Assembly: GCA_026389585.1 (NCBI GenBank)
Contig: JAPLHP010000036.1
Span: forward strand, 1 to 41,365
Direction of reading: 5' to 3'
Length of the DNA stretch: 41,365 nucleotides
From: Chloroflexota bacterium
Lineage (GTDB): Bacteria > Chloroflexota > Dehalococcoidia > UBA2247 > RBG-13-53-26
Position 1 is the first letter of the stretch, and every line of letters begins with the position of its first letter. Positions 1-8,811 of this stretch are shown one piece after another. Under the pieces are notes generated by a model. It saw only the letters and a program-made list of their open reading frames with translations. It did no database searches and was not told the origin of the DNA. The position numbers were made by a program, and so were the translations under genes.

Positions 1-139
1 TGCCTTCCCCGGATCACCCTTGGAGGCATATGAGCTTGAGGTCTCTCAAACGCAAGGCTGCCTGGAACTATAGTTAGCAGGAACCAATATGGGACATTTC
101 TAATGAGTCAAGAAAGAGGTCATTTCTAAAGAGTCTTGA
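1..139. mobile_element. Possible insertion-sequence end with tandem repeats
   Basis: Two imperfect 19-base direct repeats lie at 95–113 and 121–139 with a 26-base period; 16 of 19 positions agree. Repeated short motifs of this kind are typical of the ends of IS21-like elements. The reading frame of the epimerase remnant becomes recognisable immediately after the second repeat, so the repeats mark a junction. Bases 2–73 are open in one plus frame and end in TAG at 71–73, and could be the tail of a CDS that starts before the window; I do not recognise it. No transposase is visible, so calling this an IS end is inference. Confidence 0.35.
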
Positions 140-444
140 CAATACGAGAAGAGCAGAGCTTCACACAGGCGGTAGAAACGTGCGGAAATAAGTACCTGGG
201 ATACATCCATGCTTGCGAGAATAACCGTGGAATCCCCGGTACCGGACTCGTGCCGTGGGAGGAGTTCTTCGCAGCACTCAGGAAGATTGAGTACAAGGGC
301 CCAATTGTCATTGAATCGTTCGACCCTGGTTTTGTGGAGTTGAACAGACTGTGCGCAATGTGGAGGAAGTTCGCTGAGACCGGAGAGGAGTTGGCACTCA
401 AGGGACTGCAGAACTTGAAGGACATTGAGAAGAGACATACCTGA
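136..444 (+). pseudogene. 3' remnant of a sugar phosphate isomerase/epimerase
   Basis: About 100 residues match the C-terminal part of the xylose-isomerase-like TIM-barrel family (D-tagatose/D-psicose 3-epimerase type). The stretch HACENNRGIPGTGLVPWEEF and the following IVIESF are the usual last metal/substrate-binding strand and barrel end of that family. Family members are usually 270–300 residues, so roughly the first two thirds are missing. The loss coincides with the repeat junction at about 139. The TTG at 136 falls inside the second repeat and is probably not a real start. Downstream SDR and FGGY kinase genes suggest the intact gene belonged to a ketose or polyol pathway. Confidence 0.7.
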
Positions 445-501
445 TCAGCAGAAAGCCTGGAGTACCATTGAAGCCTGTATCACTGCAGAAAGGAGGGTAT
501 T

Positions 502-1269
502 GTGAGTTTGTTCAATCTCTTTGATGTGACAGGGCGCAAGGCGCTGGTGACCGGCGCTGGACGTGGTATTGGCCGAGTACTGGCATTGACTCTGGCTGAG
601 GCTGGCTGTGATGTAGCTATCCTGGTGAGAAACATGAAGGAGGCTGAGTCCGTAGTCAAGGAAATTCAGCGGCTAGGCCGCAAAGGCATAGCAGTCCAGG
701 CAGACGTGAGAAGGAAAGAACAGGTTGACAGAGCATTCGCTGAGACTGCGGAACAACTGGGTCGTCTGGACATCTGTGTGAACAACGCAGGAATCAGCAT
801 TCAGAAGCCAGCCGAGGAGATGCCAGAAGAGGACTGGAACAACATTCTGGACACCAACATGAAGGGCGTCTTTCTCTGTTGTCAAGCGGCGGCACGCATA
901 ATGATTCCCCGGCGGCAAGGGAGCATCATCAATATCGCTTCACTGTCAGGCAGTGCCGTGAATGTGCCCCAGAGACAAGCAGTCTACAACACCTCCAAGG
1001 CAGGTGTTGTCATGTTAACCAAGTCTCTGGCTGTAGAATGGGCACAGTATGGTATCCGAGTGAATTCGATCAGCCCGGGCTACATCAAGACAGAGATGAC
1101 ACTGTCAGCAATGAAACACCTGTTTCCAACATGGGAATCCCTGACTCCCATGGGGCGCCTGGGCGAGCCTGAAGAGCTACGGGGTGCGGTGTTGTATCTG
1201 GCATCAGACGCCTCGAGCTACATGACAGGGCATGACCTAGTGATAGACGGAGGGTATACGGCAAGGTAG
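502..1269 (+). CDS. SDR family NAD(P)-dependent oxidoreductase
   Basis: This 255-residue protein is a classical short-chain dehydrogenase of normal length. It has the nucleotide-binding motif TGAGRGIG at 17–24, NNAG at 94–97, and the catalytic set Asn119, Ser149, Tyr162 and Lys166. The C-terminus ends in the usual DGGYTAR-type tail. It resembles gluconate 5-dehydrogenase and polyol dehydrogenases, but the exact substrate cannot be read from the sequence. The GTG start at 502 has an AGGAGGG Shine-Dalgarno at 491–497. It lies between the epimerase remnant and a sugar kinase, so oxidation of a sugar alcohol to a ketose is a reasonable role; this is inference from context. Confidence 0.85.
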   Translation: MSLFNLFDVTGRKALVTGAGRGIGRVLALTLAEAGCDVAILVRNMKEAESVVKEIQRLGRKGIAVQADVRRKEQVDRAFAETAEQLGRLDICVNNAGISIQKPAEEMPEEDWNNILDTNMKGVFLCCQAAARIMIPRRQGSIINIASLSGSAVNVPQRQAVYNTSKAGVVMLTKSLAVEWAQYGIRVNSISPGYIKTEMTLSAMKHLFPTWESLTPMGRLGEPEELRGAVLYLASDASSYMTGHDLVIDGGYTAR

Positions 1270-1298
1270 CAGCCCGCCAATATGGAAGGGTTTAGGTA

Positions 1299-2930
1299 GT
1301 GGCAGCGAATCGAGCGGGGGAAGGCACCCTCTATGCCTTGGGGCTTGACTTCAGCACCCAGTCGGTCAAGGCCCTGGTCCTGGACGTCCGTGGCGCCAGG
1401 GTCGTGCATACGGACTCCTTCGACTACGACACCGCATTCCCGGACTACGGCACGACGGGTGGTGTGCTCCACAATGAGCGTCCGGCGATAAGACACACCT
1501 CGCCGTTCATGCTTCTCGAGGCGCTAGATCTGGTCTTCGGTAGACTGCAGAAGAGCGGTGTGGACCTGGGCCGCATTGGGGCGGTGAAGATCGATGCCAT
1601 GCAGCATTGTACGGTGTATGCCGATGTGTTTCTTGAGGAACGGATGGCGTGTCTGGACGCCGGGCAGAACCTGATGCCCCAGCTTGGGCCGAGCATTACC
1701 AGGAGAACATCACCCATTTGGGAAGACCGGTCTCCCGTCAAAGAAGCGGAGTACCTGGCGAAGGAACTGGAGAAGCGTAGCTCCATACTGGCACTCACTG
1801 GAAACCAGGCGGAGCTGCGTTTCCCCGCAGCCCAGGTCCTGAAGTGGGCCAGCGAGTCCCCGGAGGAGAATGCCCGCACTGCCCACATATTCCTGTTGAG
1901 TGCCTTCTTGAGTTCCATCATGACCGGGAAGGTGGCCCCGGTGGATACCGGTGATGGCTGGGGCACCAACCTCAACACTCTGGATATCTGTCAGCCAGGC
2001 TGGAGTGATGCAGTGCTCAAGGTGGCAGATGAATACCTGGGAAACCCGAGTTCCGGCCTATCCTTGCGAGGCAGGCTGGGTGAAATGGTGCCCTACGATA
2101 CGATGCTGGGGCCGATCGCCCCGTATTTCGTCCGGAGGTATGGGGTCAGTCCCAGCGCTGTGGTGCTCGCGGGGACTGGGGACAACCCGGCCACGCTGCT
2201 CGGGTGCGGGGGGCAGGCGGTGGTGTCTCTGGGTAGCAGCTACACCGTCAACGGCCAAATGAGAGAGATCGCCCCTTCTGCGAGCGGGCAATGCAACGTT
2301 TTCGGCTACACACCGGGCAACGCCATGGCTTTGACGGTCTTCACCAACGGGGCCAAGGTGCACGAGTTCTTCCTGGACAGATACGTTCCCGAAGGGACAA
2401 CGGGCACTGAGGCTGATGACAGATGGGAAGCCTATGTCTCTGCGGCCGGGGAGGCCATCCTCCGAGAGGATGAGCCTCTTATGCTGCCCTATCTCAGGGA
2501 TGAGTCGGTGCCTCTGAGGCCAGCCGGCATACTCCGTGATGGTTTCGATGATCGGGACGCGCGGGTGAACATTCGTTCCCTGCATGTCTCTCAGGTGCTC
2601 TCCTTGAAGTTCCACTCCGGCCATCTGAGCCGGACGGACGCGCTCTGTCTGGCAGGGGGTGCCAGCAGAAACCGTTTTCTCAGGCAACTGATCGCTGATG
2701 TCTTTGACTCAAACACATACAACATCCGACATGCCGCTTTCGCCGCAGCCCTGGGGTGTGCCATAAGTGGAGCCAGGGCAGTTCTCAACATATCCTATGA
2801 GGAAGCTGCCAGCAGATTCGTGCAAATCGACAAAGCTTCCTCTGCCAATCCCCTTGAGGTCAATCGTCACCCCGTTCGTACATTGCTGCGAAGATACGAA
2901 GCACTGGAAGAGATCACGGATACGCGATGA
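1299..2930 (+). CDS. FGGY-family carbohydrate kinase
   Basis: The 543-residue protein has the two-domain layout of FGGY kinases (ASKHA fold), which phosphorylate sugars or polyols with ATP. The N-terminal phosphate-binding strand is GLDFSTQSVKALVLD at about 14–28. The C-terminal ATP-binding segment LAGGASRNRFLRQLIADVF lies at about 450–470. Xylulokinase and related ketose kinases are the nearest type, but the substrate is not determinable here. The GTG start at 1299 follows GGAAGGG at 1284–1290. The gene sits 29 bases after the SDR gene and 43 bases before the GH3 pseudogene, in one apparent transcription unit. The frame is intact, unlike the glycosidase genes beside it. Confidence 0.85.
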   Translation: MAANRAGEGTLYALGLDFSTQSVKALVLDVRGARVVHTDSFDYDTAFPDYGTTGGVLHNERPAIRHTSPFMLLEALDLVFGRLQKSGVDLGRIGAVKIDAMQHCTVYADVFLEERMACLDAGQNLMPQLGPSITRRTSPIWEDRSPVKEAEYLAKELEKRSSILALTGNQAELRFPAAQVLKWASESPEENARTAHIFLLSAFLSSIMTGKVAPVDTGDGWGTNLNTLDICQPGWSDAVLKVADEYLGNPSSGLSLRGRLGEMVPYDTMLGPIAPYFVRRYGVSPSAVVLAGTGDNPATLLGCGGQAVVSLGSSYTVNGQMREIAPSASGQCNVFGYTPGNAMALTVFTNGAKVHEFFLDRYVPEGTTGTEADDRWEAYVSAAGEAILREDEPLMLPYLRDESVPLRPAGILRDGFDDRDARVNIRSLHVSQVLSLKFHSGHLSRTDALCLAGGASRNRFLRQLIADVFDSNTYNIRHAAFAAALGCAISGARAVLNISYEEAASRFVQIDKASSANPLEVNRHPVRTLLRRYEALEEITDTR

Positions 2931-2973
2931 AGCCGAGAAAAGCGACTTTGCCGCCCAAAGGAGGACCGCGAAG

Positions 2974-5072
2974 ATGGCACAACTCAAGGATTCGGGCGAG
3001 TCGGGAGGACTCAAGGAAAACGCGCCTCTCACGAAAGAGCAGGTTGATGAAAAGGCCAGACACCTGCTGAACCAGATGAGTCTCAGAGAAAAGATTCAGC
3101 AGATGTCCGGCAGTACGCCACTATTCCCCGGCCTATTTGAGGTTTGGTTGGCCTACAACATGCGCCCGTTGCCAGCAGGTGAAAATGTGCGGCTATCCGT
3201 CCCCGCGATCTGTTTCAGTGACGGCCCGAGGGGGGTGGTTATGAACCACTCCACCTGTTTCCCCGTCACTATGGCCCGCGGGGCTTCATGGGATACGGAC
3301 CTTGAGGAGAGGAGCGGATCGGCGATGCCATGGGAGTCGAAGCCAAGTCCCTGGGGGGCAACTTCATGGGCAGCGTTTGCATCAACCTGCTGAGACACCC
3401 GGCCTGGGGCAGGGCTCAGGAGACATACGGAGAGGATCCCTGGCATCTGGGAGAAATGGGGGCAGCCCTGGTACGTGGTATTCAGCGCCATGCCATGGCC
3501 TGCGTCAAACACTTCGCCGCAAACAGCATCGAAAGCTCACGGTTCCACGTTGATGTGCGCATAAGCGAGAGGACGCTGCGTGAGATATACCTGCCGCACT
3601 TCAAACGCTGCGTCGACGAGGGTGTAGCCTCTGTCATGAGTGCCTACAACAAGGTGAACGGGCATTATTGCGGTCACAATTCCCATCTGCTGCGGGACAT
3701 CCTCAAGAAAGAGTGGGGTTTTGATGGCCTAGTGATGTCTGATTTTGTTCTGGGCATCCGCAACGGAAGGGCGGCGAATGCTGGCATGGATGTCGAGATG
3801 CCCTTGACGATCCATTTCGGAAAGAGGCTGATGAGGCTGATACACAAAGGTGAGGTGTCAACGGAAGTAGTTGATGAAGCCGTGCTGCGCATACTGAGGC
3901 AGAAGATCAGATTCGCCCAGATCGGCCAGCCGGAACGCTACCGGCCGGAGGCAGTCGTCAGCTCGGAGCACAAGGCTCTGGCCCGCGAAGCGGCTCAGAA
4001 ATCCGTGGTGCTGCTCAAGAATGAGCCTATTGGAGATGACCTTCACCGGGTACTGCCGGTTGACACAGCGCGGGTCAAGAGGATCGCGGTCATCGGCCGG
4101 CTTGCTGCTGTGGCAAACATCGGTGACAAAGGTAGCAGCATGGCCAGGCCACCCTACGTAGTCACCCCGCTTGAGGGAATCCGCGCGGCAGTGCCGCGGG
4201 ACTGTGAGATCGTGTACAGTGACGGGAGAGCCGCCAACAAGGCCGTCGACATTGCGCGCACAGCAGACATGTCGGTCATAATTGTGGGATATACCCACAG
4301 GGACGAAGGCGAATACATGTTCACCAAGGGAGGTGACAGGGATTCCCTCACCCTCAAGGCCCATGATGAGACTCTGATCTTGAAGATTGTCGCGGTGAAT
4401 CCAAATACGGCTGTGGTCCTCATAGGAGGCAGCGCCATAATCACCGAATCATGGCGTGAAAAGGTTCCGGCGCTCTTGATGGCCTGGTATCCCGGCATGG
4501 AAGGGGGGAATGCCTTGGCCGATGTCCTCTTCGGGAAAGCGAGCCCCTGTGCAAAGCTGCCATGTGTCTTCCCGAAATCCAAGAGCGAACTCCCATTCTT
4601 CGACAAACGAGCAAAATCTATCGAATACGGCTACTTTCACGGCTACCGGCTCATGGACAAGCAGGGGCAAGAGCCCGCCTTCCACTTCGGCTTTGGCCTC
4701 AGCTACACTACCTTTGCATATAAGAACCTTCAGATTGATCAGAGTGAAATCACTCCTGAAGGAGCCCTGAAGGTGAGTGTGGATGTCACCAATACGGGGA
4801 ATGTCACTGGCGATGAGATAGTACAGCTCTACGCCGGATACGAATGTTCCCGTGTGGAGAGGCCAGCGAAAGAACTGAAGGGCTTCTCGAAGGTTCATCT
4901 CGAACCAGGACAAACGAAACGTGTTGATTTCTTGCTTGCGGCCAAACAGACGGCATACTATGACGAGCAGCAAGGTAAATGGATTGTGGAACCGCTCACT
5001 CACACCGTTTATGCAGGCCCATCTTCCAGGACAGAAGATTTGCTCAGCGTCAAATTCCGAATTCGCGCGTGA
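2974..5072 (+). pseudogene. Frameshifted GH3 beta-glycosidase
   Basis: Two overlapping frames together encode a glycoside hydrolase family 3 protein of about 700 residues. The first frame starts at ATG 2974 (Shine-Dalgarno AAAGGAGG at 2958–2964) and carries the N-terminal barrel start, including FSDGPRGV. The second frame continues with GRAQETYGEDP, KHFAANS and GFDGLVMSDF, whose Asp is the expected catalytic nucleophile. It then runs through the alpha/beta sandwich and a fibronectin-III-like C-terminal domain, ending at 5072. The two frames join at about 3313–3317, where five bases occupy the place of three or six. This is either a real frameshift mutation or a one-base sequencing or assembly error. 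The second half alone could not form an active enzyme. Confidence 0.85.
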
Positions 5073-5131
5073 CGTCCGGCTGACAGACCTCAGCGCAATA
5101 GTAGCAGTGACTTCCGACAAGGAGGCAGTCG

Positions 5132-5645
5132 ATGGAAGAGAAGACCGGCCTGACGACCATCAGCAATGCCCGTGTGATGGTCAACATGATCAGGGAGTTC
5201 CTCCCGCATCCCTTTTCTGAAGGCCAGCGGTATGCTGGGGGAGGCCGAGCCCAATGTGTACTTCGGATACACGGATCATCCTCTGGACCAGGGATCGACG
5301 GCGCTTCTTACGCCCTACGGTTACCTGGGCAAACACTCTGGGAAGAAGGCTCAGTGCGTGCTACAGGTGACCTTCAGGGAACGGCAGGACAACTTCTTCG
5401 TCTTTGCGGCCCGGGGATATGACATCTACAAGATCGCCGATGTCATGGGAGACTACAGCCAGACCTACAGGATCACGCCGCAGACGCCGTATACCGAGAT
5501 GACCCTGCGCCTGGACTTCCTTCGGGACGGCGTCTATCGGATCAGGTTAGCAGAAGGACCGGCCGTGCCCGAGAACAACACGCCGATGGTGGCCAAGGAC
5601 ATCCGCGACTCGGACCTCGCCGTGCAGATGCAGGAGTCGAACTAG
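5132..5645 (+). pseudogene. N-terminal fragment of a GH31-type alpha-glycosidase, frameshifted
   Basis: ATG 5132 has a good AAGGAGG at 5119–5125 and opens a frame that is broken after about 27 codons. The continuing sequence is in another frame, through GMLGEAEPNVYFGYTDHP and on to RIRLAEGPAVPEN near 5545–5580. The change of frame lies in the CCCTTTTCT run near 5208–5217. The content resembles the beta-sandwich N-terminal domain of family 31 glycosidases (alpha-glucosidase or alpha-xylosidase). The reading frame stops at 5643–5645, before any TIM barrel or catalytic Asp, so about three quarters of a normal GH31 protein is missing. Family assignment is moderate because only the variable N-domain remains. 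Confidence 0.55.
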
Positions 5646-5955
5646 GCCTTGTCAGACAGGCCGAAGACTAGCCGAAAAGTTCTGCCTATTGTAACCTCAG
5701 CCCCATTTTCTGCTTGAATCGACACACTGACTGGACATCTTCCCCCATCAGGGCTTGATACACCACACCGCTGGGGTAAGGGGGATTCACAGAGACCTAC
5801 TGCTGTCTCTTCATGTTCCCATGACTTGTTCCGCCTACCCATGATTTGGCGAGGAGAACAGGAGTAGATGAGGGGCCTGATGCCTTTCTGACGTGCTATA
5901 ATGTCGTCAGTACCAATCTATCGCACCCACGGACAGCGGAGGTGCCAGAGAGTTT
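5646..5955. other. 310-base gap after the glycosidase remnants
   Basis: No gene is supported here. The sequence downstream of the GH31 stop does not continue that protein in any frame. A 66-codon minus-strand frame at 5642–5842 has no recognisable domain. The end of the gap holds a likely extended −10 promoter at 5894–5902, listed separately. Confidence 0.5.
5894..5902 (+). promoter_or_regulatory. Extended −10 promoter for the DUF4258/DUF2283 pair
   Basis: TGC precedes a perfect TATAAT at 5897–5902, forming an extended −10. No good −35 is seen at the usual distance. It lies 54 bases before the ATG at 5956. Confidence 0.5.
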
Positions 5956-6228
5956 ATGACCCCATCCGTAATGACCGAACATGCTCGATTTGAAGCCCAA
6001 CGCCGTGGGGTTGATCTGAAATTAGTGTTATCCACCATTGAAAATCCGCAGCAGAAAATAGCTTCCAAGAAGAACAGGTTCATCTTCCAGAGTAGATACT
6101 ATGATAAGATTGAGAACAAGGAGATGCTCTTAAGAGTGATCACGGAGCCAGCGCAAGAAGCTCTCAAGGTGATTAGCGTGTATAAAACAAGTAAAATAGA
6201 GAAGTACTGGATAAGGGAGGTGGGTTAA
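5956..6228 (+). CDS. DUF4258 domain protein (toxin-like)
   Basis: The 90-residue protein begins with EHARFEAQRRGVDLKLVLSTIENP, the pattern of DUF4258 proteins, in which an HA..R..RG helix leads into 'V..ENP'. The family is related by fold to RelE/BrnT-like small toxins. The C-terminal strand LKVISVYKTSKIEKYW fits the last beta strands. Start 5956 is preceded by GGAGG at 5938–5942 with a rather long 13-base spacer; an internal ATG at 5971 is the alternative. The TAA stop at 6226–6228 directly abuts the ATG of the next gene. Toxin activity is an inference from family and pairing. Confidence 0.7.
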   Translation: MTPSVMTEHARFEAQRRGVDLKLVLSTIENPQQKIASKKNRFIFQSRYYDKIENKEMLLRVITEPAQEALKVISVYKTSKIEKYWIREVG

Positions 6229-6429
6229 ATGAAAGTGATCTATGATCCGGAAACTAATACCATGGACCTTATCTTCAGGGAAGAGCCAGTGGCCGAAAGC
6301 GATGAAATCCGAGAGGGGATCATTATCGATTATGGTCGAGATGGCAGGCTCGTTTCCATCGAAGTGCTTGATGCCTCGGAGCATGTCCGTGAGCCTGGAA
6401 CTATGGTCTACCAAGCCAAGAGTGTTTGA
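6229..6429 (+). CDS. DUF2283 domain protein (antitoxin-like)
   Basis: The 66-residue protein has the DUF2283 signature: MKVIYDPETNTMDLIF at the start, then EIREGIIIDYGRDGRLVSIEVLDAS. This family is often found beside DUF4258 or similar small proteins. The start ATG immediately follows the stop of the upstream gene, and its Shine-Dalgarno GGGAGGTGGG lies inside that gene's last codons, so translation is probably coupled. Acting as partner or antitoxin of the DUF4258 protein is inferred from this arrangement. Confidence 0.75.
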   Translation: MKVIYDPETNTMDLIFREEPVAESDEIREGIIIDYGRDGRLVSIEVLDASEHVREPGTMVYQAKSV

Positions 6430-6541
6430 GCCTCTTTCCGAACAATATCTCCCTAATTGTATCATTCCCGCTTCTTACCCCATGTTACTGCTGCACGAGT
6501 GGTAATCCAAGCATCCCCTCTGGCAAAACGTCGTTCACGTC

Positions 6542-8431
6542 CTACCGGAACATCAGCTTCATTTCATAGACTCCGCCATCTTCGCTGATCGTTTGTATGT
6601 CGAAGCCCATTCTCTTGAAGAGCCTGATGATGGCGGTATTGGCGACCAGAACTTCTGCAGTGAAACCGACGAGACCATTCTTCTTGGCCAGGTAGGTGAG
6701 ATATGAGAACAGCTCTCTACCTACTCCTTTGCTCTGATAATCATCCCTCACCACAATGGTTACCTCTGCAATGCGTTTATCAGGGGTTATGAAATATCGC
6801 GCCACCCCGATGATGTTCTGTTTTTCATCCTGTGATATGACAGCGACAAGCGCCATCTGTTGTGTATAGTCAATAGCCATCATCTCCTGCAAACGCTCGT
6901 GTGACATGTCCTTTCTTGCCGAGATAAAGCTGAGATACATGCTGCGGTCTGAGAGGTGGTACCAGAAGTCTTTGAGCAGCGGCTCGTCGCTAATCCTGAT
7001 AGGCCTTATCAGCACTTCAACACCGCTTCCTGTGACTCTCTGTGTTTCCAGTTCTTCCGGATACTCTCCTGCTTTGCCATCCACGAAAACCTGGTCCTTG
7101 TATATCAGATTCATTTTCCTGGCTTCCTCAATGAGCCAGTTCCGGAATTTGGGGTGGGCTATCGATATCAGCTGCATCGCTCTGTGTCTGACACTCTGCC
7201 CGTGCAGATAAGCTATTCCATGCTCGGTAACGACATAATGAATATCACTCCGGCACAGAGTAACTCCGGCCCCTTCGCTGAGATAGGGCACAATCCGGGA
7301 TATCGTGTCGTTTTGGGTGGTTGAATGGAGGGTGACAATCGTTCTTCCTCCGCGGGCCAGCATCGCACCTCTGGAGAAATCAGCCTGGCCGCCGATGCCC
7401 GCGTAGAATGTCTTTCCGATGGACTCGGCGGTCGCCTGACCGGTGAGGTCTACCTGTAGAGCGCTATTAATGGCGCTGATATTCTCGTGCTGGGCCACTA
7501 CCAGGGGATTGTCCGTATAGTCGATGGTCCTGAAGTCTATTTTGGGATTATCATGAAGGTACTCATAGGTCTCCCTGCTGCCCATGCAGAAGCTGGCTAC
7601 CGTCTTGCCGCGATTCAGGGTTTTCTTCGAGTTATTGACAGCGCCCTTCTTCATCAATTGGACGACACCATCAGTGAGGATTTCCGAATGCACGCCGAGG
7701 TCTTCTTTATCAGCCAGACTCTGTGCTACCGCGTTTGGTATTCTTCCGAATCCAACCTGAATGGTATCACCGTCGTGGACCAGACGTGCCACGTATTTCC
7801 CAATCCTCTGGGCAACCTCGTCGGCGGCCCGCGGCGTGATTTGCAGCAGGGGTTCATCATACGGAACTATGAAATCTAACTCTTCCAAGCTCAGGAAGCT
7901 GTCACCATGAACACGCGGCATGTTCTCGTTAACCTGGGCTATGACCGTTGAGGCGCACTCTGTTGCTGCCTTGGTGATGTCGACGTTTATGCCCAGGCTG
8001 ACGTAGCCGTGCTCATCGGGGGTCGAAGTCTGTATCAGGGCTATGTCAACAGGAATCACTCCCCGGTAGAGCAGGCCCGGGAGTTGTGACAAGGCGATGG
8101 GGGTGTAGTCGGCCAGGCCTTCGTTCACGGCCTCCCTGGTACTATTCCCGACGAAGAAGGATGTATGCCGGAAGTTGCGCTTAAATCGCTCGTCGGTGTA
8201 GGGGGCAACCCCGACAGTCCACAGATGGATTACCTCGACATCAAAGAATGCATTGGGGTGGGACTCTACGTACTTCATGAGCGCCCGAATAAGATATTGA
8301 GGTTGTCCGCAGCCTGTGCCTATGAACAGCCTGTCACCCCGGTGGATATGGCTGAATATCTCCTCCTCCGAGGCGAACTTCTCAGGACACAGCGCTTTTA
8401 CCTCAGCTAGTTTGCTATTGCTCTTCCGCAT
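6542..8431 (-). CDS. Acetyl-CoA hydrolase/transferase fused to a GNAT domain
   Basis: The 629-residue protein has two parts. Residues 1 to about 450 form a class I CoA-transferase of the acetyl-CoA hydrolase / 4-hydroxybutyrate CoA-transferase family. The expected catalytic Glu is in LGVHSEILTDGVV at about residue 250, and GIGGQADFSRGA (near 345–356) and VVTEHGIAYLHG (near 400–411) are further conserved blocks. Residues about 473–629 form a GNAT acyltransferase with the acetyl-CoA loop DDYQSKGVGRELF. The ATG at 8431 is preferred over GTG 8440 because GAGG lies eight bases upstream. It would move CoA between short-chain acids. The fused GNAT may acylate a protein lysine, perhaps on the enzyme itself; that is inference. 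Confidence 0.85.
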   Translation of the reverse strand: MRKSNSKLAEVKALCPEKFASEEEIFSHIHRGDRLFIGTGCGQPQYLIRALMKYVESHPNAFFDVEVIHLWTVGVAPYTDERFKRNFRHTSFFVGNSTREAVNEGLADYTPIALSQLPGLLYRGVIPVDIALIQTSTPDEHGYVSLGINVDITKAATECASTVIAQVNENMPRVHGDSFLSLEELDFIVPYDEPLLQITPRAADEVAQRIGKYVARLVHDGDTIQVGFGRIPNAVAQSLADKEDLGVHSEILTDGVVQLMKKGAVNNSKKTLNRGKTVASFCMGSRETYEYLHDNPKIDFRTIDYTDNPLVVAQHENISAINSALQVDLTGQATAESIGKTFYAGIGGQADFSRGAMLARGGRTIVTLHSTTQNDTISRIVPYLSEGAGVTLCRSDIHYVVTEHGIAYLHGQSVRHRAMQLISIAHPKFRNWLIEEARKMNLIYKDQVFVDGKAGEYPEELETQRVTGSGVEVLIRPIRISDEPLLKDFWYHLSDRSMYLSFISARKDMSHERLQEMMAIDYTQQMALVAVISQDEKQNIIGVARYFITPDKRIAEVTIVVRDDYQSKGVGRELFSYLTYLAKKNGLVGFTAEVLVANTAIIRLFKRMGFDIQTISEDGGVYEMKLMFR

Positions 8432-8520
8432 ATCTGTCACCTCGCCGGAGCCACCAGTGGCTTTGGCACTAGGGAAGCAACTTCCAAAACTATTCGAGGA
8501 GCGGGAGTCCCGTTTATTTC

Positions 8521-8676
8521 CTAAGCGTCTCCCTGCTTCTTCTTCGGCTGGGGGGGAGCCAGGTCAGGAGGTACCGGGATCTTTCCCAGGCCACCACATA
8601 TAGAGCAAACCTCGCCCGCTATATGGCCCTTACCCTTGCAACCATAGCAGGTCATGTAGGTAATTTCCTCCGTCAT
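8521..8676 (-). CDS. Small double zinc-knuckle protein, 51 residues
   Basis: This short gene encodes MTCYGCKGKGH near its start and CSICGGLGK about ten residues later, so it has two CxxC(x)GxG knuckles like half of a DnaJ-type zinc finger. A Pro-rich then lysine-rich tail follows and ends KKKQGDA. The longest start is ATG 8676; an internal ATG at 8655 has GGAGG eleven bases upstream (8667–8671) and is a real alternative giving 44 residues. It lies 89 bases upstream of the CoA-transferase gene on the same strand. The conserved Cys spacing argues for a genuine gene. Its function is unknown. Confidence 0.6.
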   Translation of the reverse strand: MTEEITYMTCYGCKGKGHIAGEVCSICGGLGKIPVPPDLAPPQPKKKQGDA

Positions 8677-8762
8677 GATAGCATACCTAACAATGCGTTC
8701 TCTGAGATAAGAGAGTCCATTGCGACATTATATCACCCCGACCTCAGCCTGGATACAAACGA

Positions 8763-8799
8763 AGAAGGCCCATCCATGTGGATGGGCCTTCTCTTCAGC
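8763..8799 (-). terminator. Strong hairpin after the 26-residue gene
   Basis: A perfect 13-bp stem pairs 8763–8775 with 8780–8792 around a four-base loop. It starts about 20 bases after the stop of the minus-strand basic peptide gene. On the minus strand the stem is followed by TCGTTTGT, a weak T tract, so it may terminate or stabilise the small transcript. Confidence 0.6.
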
Positions 8800-8811
8800 C
8801 AATAACCTCTT

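Noticed and set aside
2767-2973. Longer start for the GH3 gene
   Set aside because: This part lies inside the end of the FGGY kinase in another frame; the ATG at 2974 has a good ribosome site.
5642-5842. A 66-codon minus-strand frame after the GH31 remnant
   Set aside because: No ribosome site or recognisable motif; likely chance.
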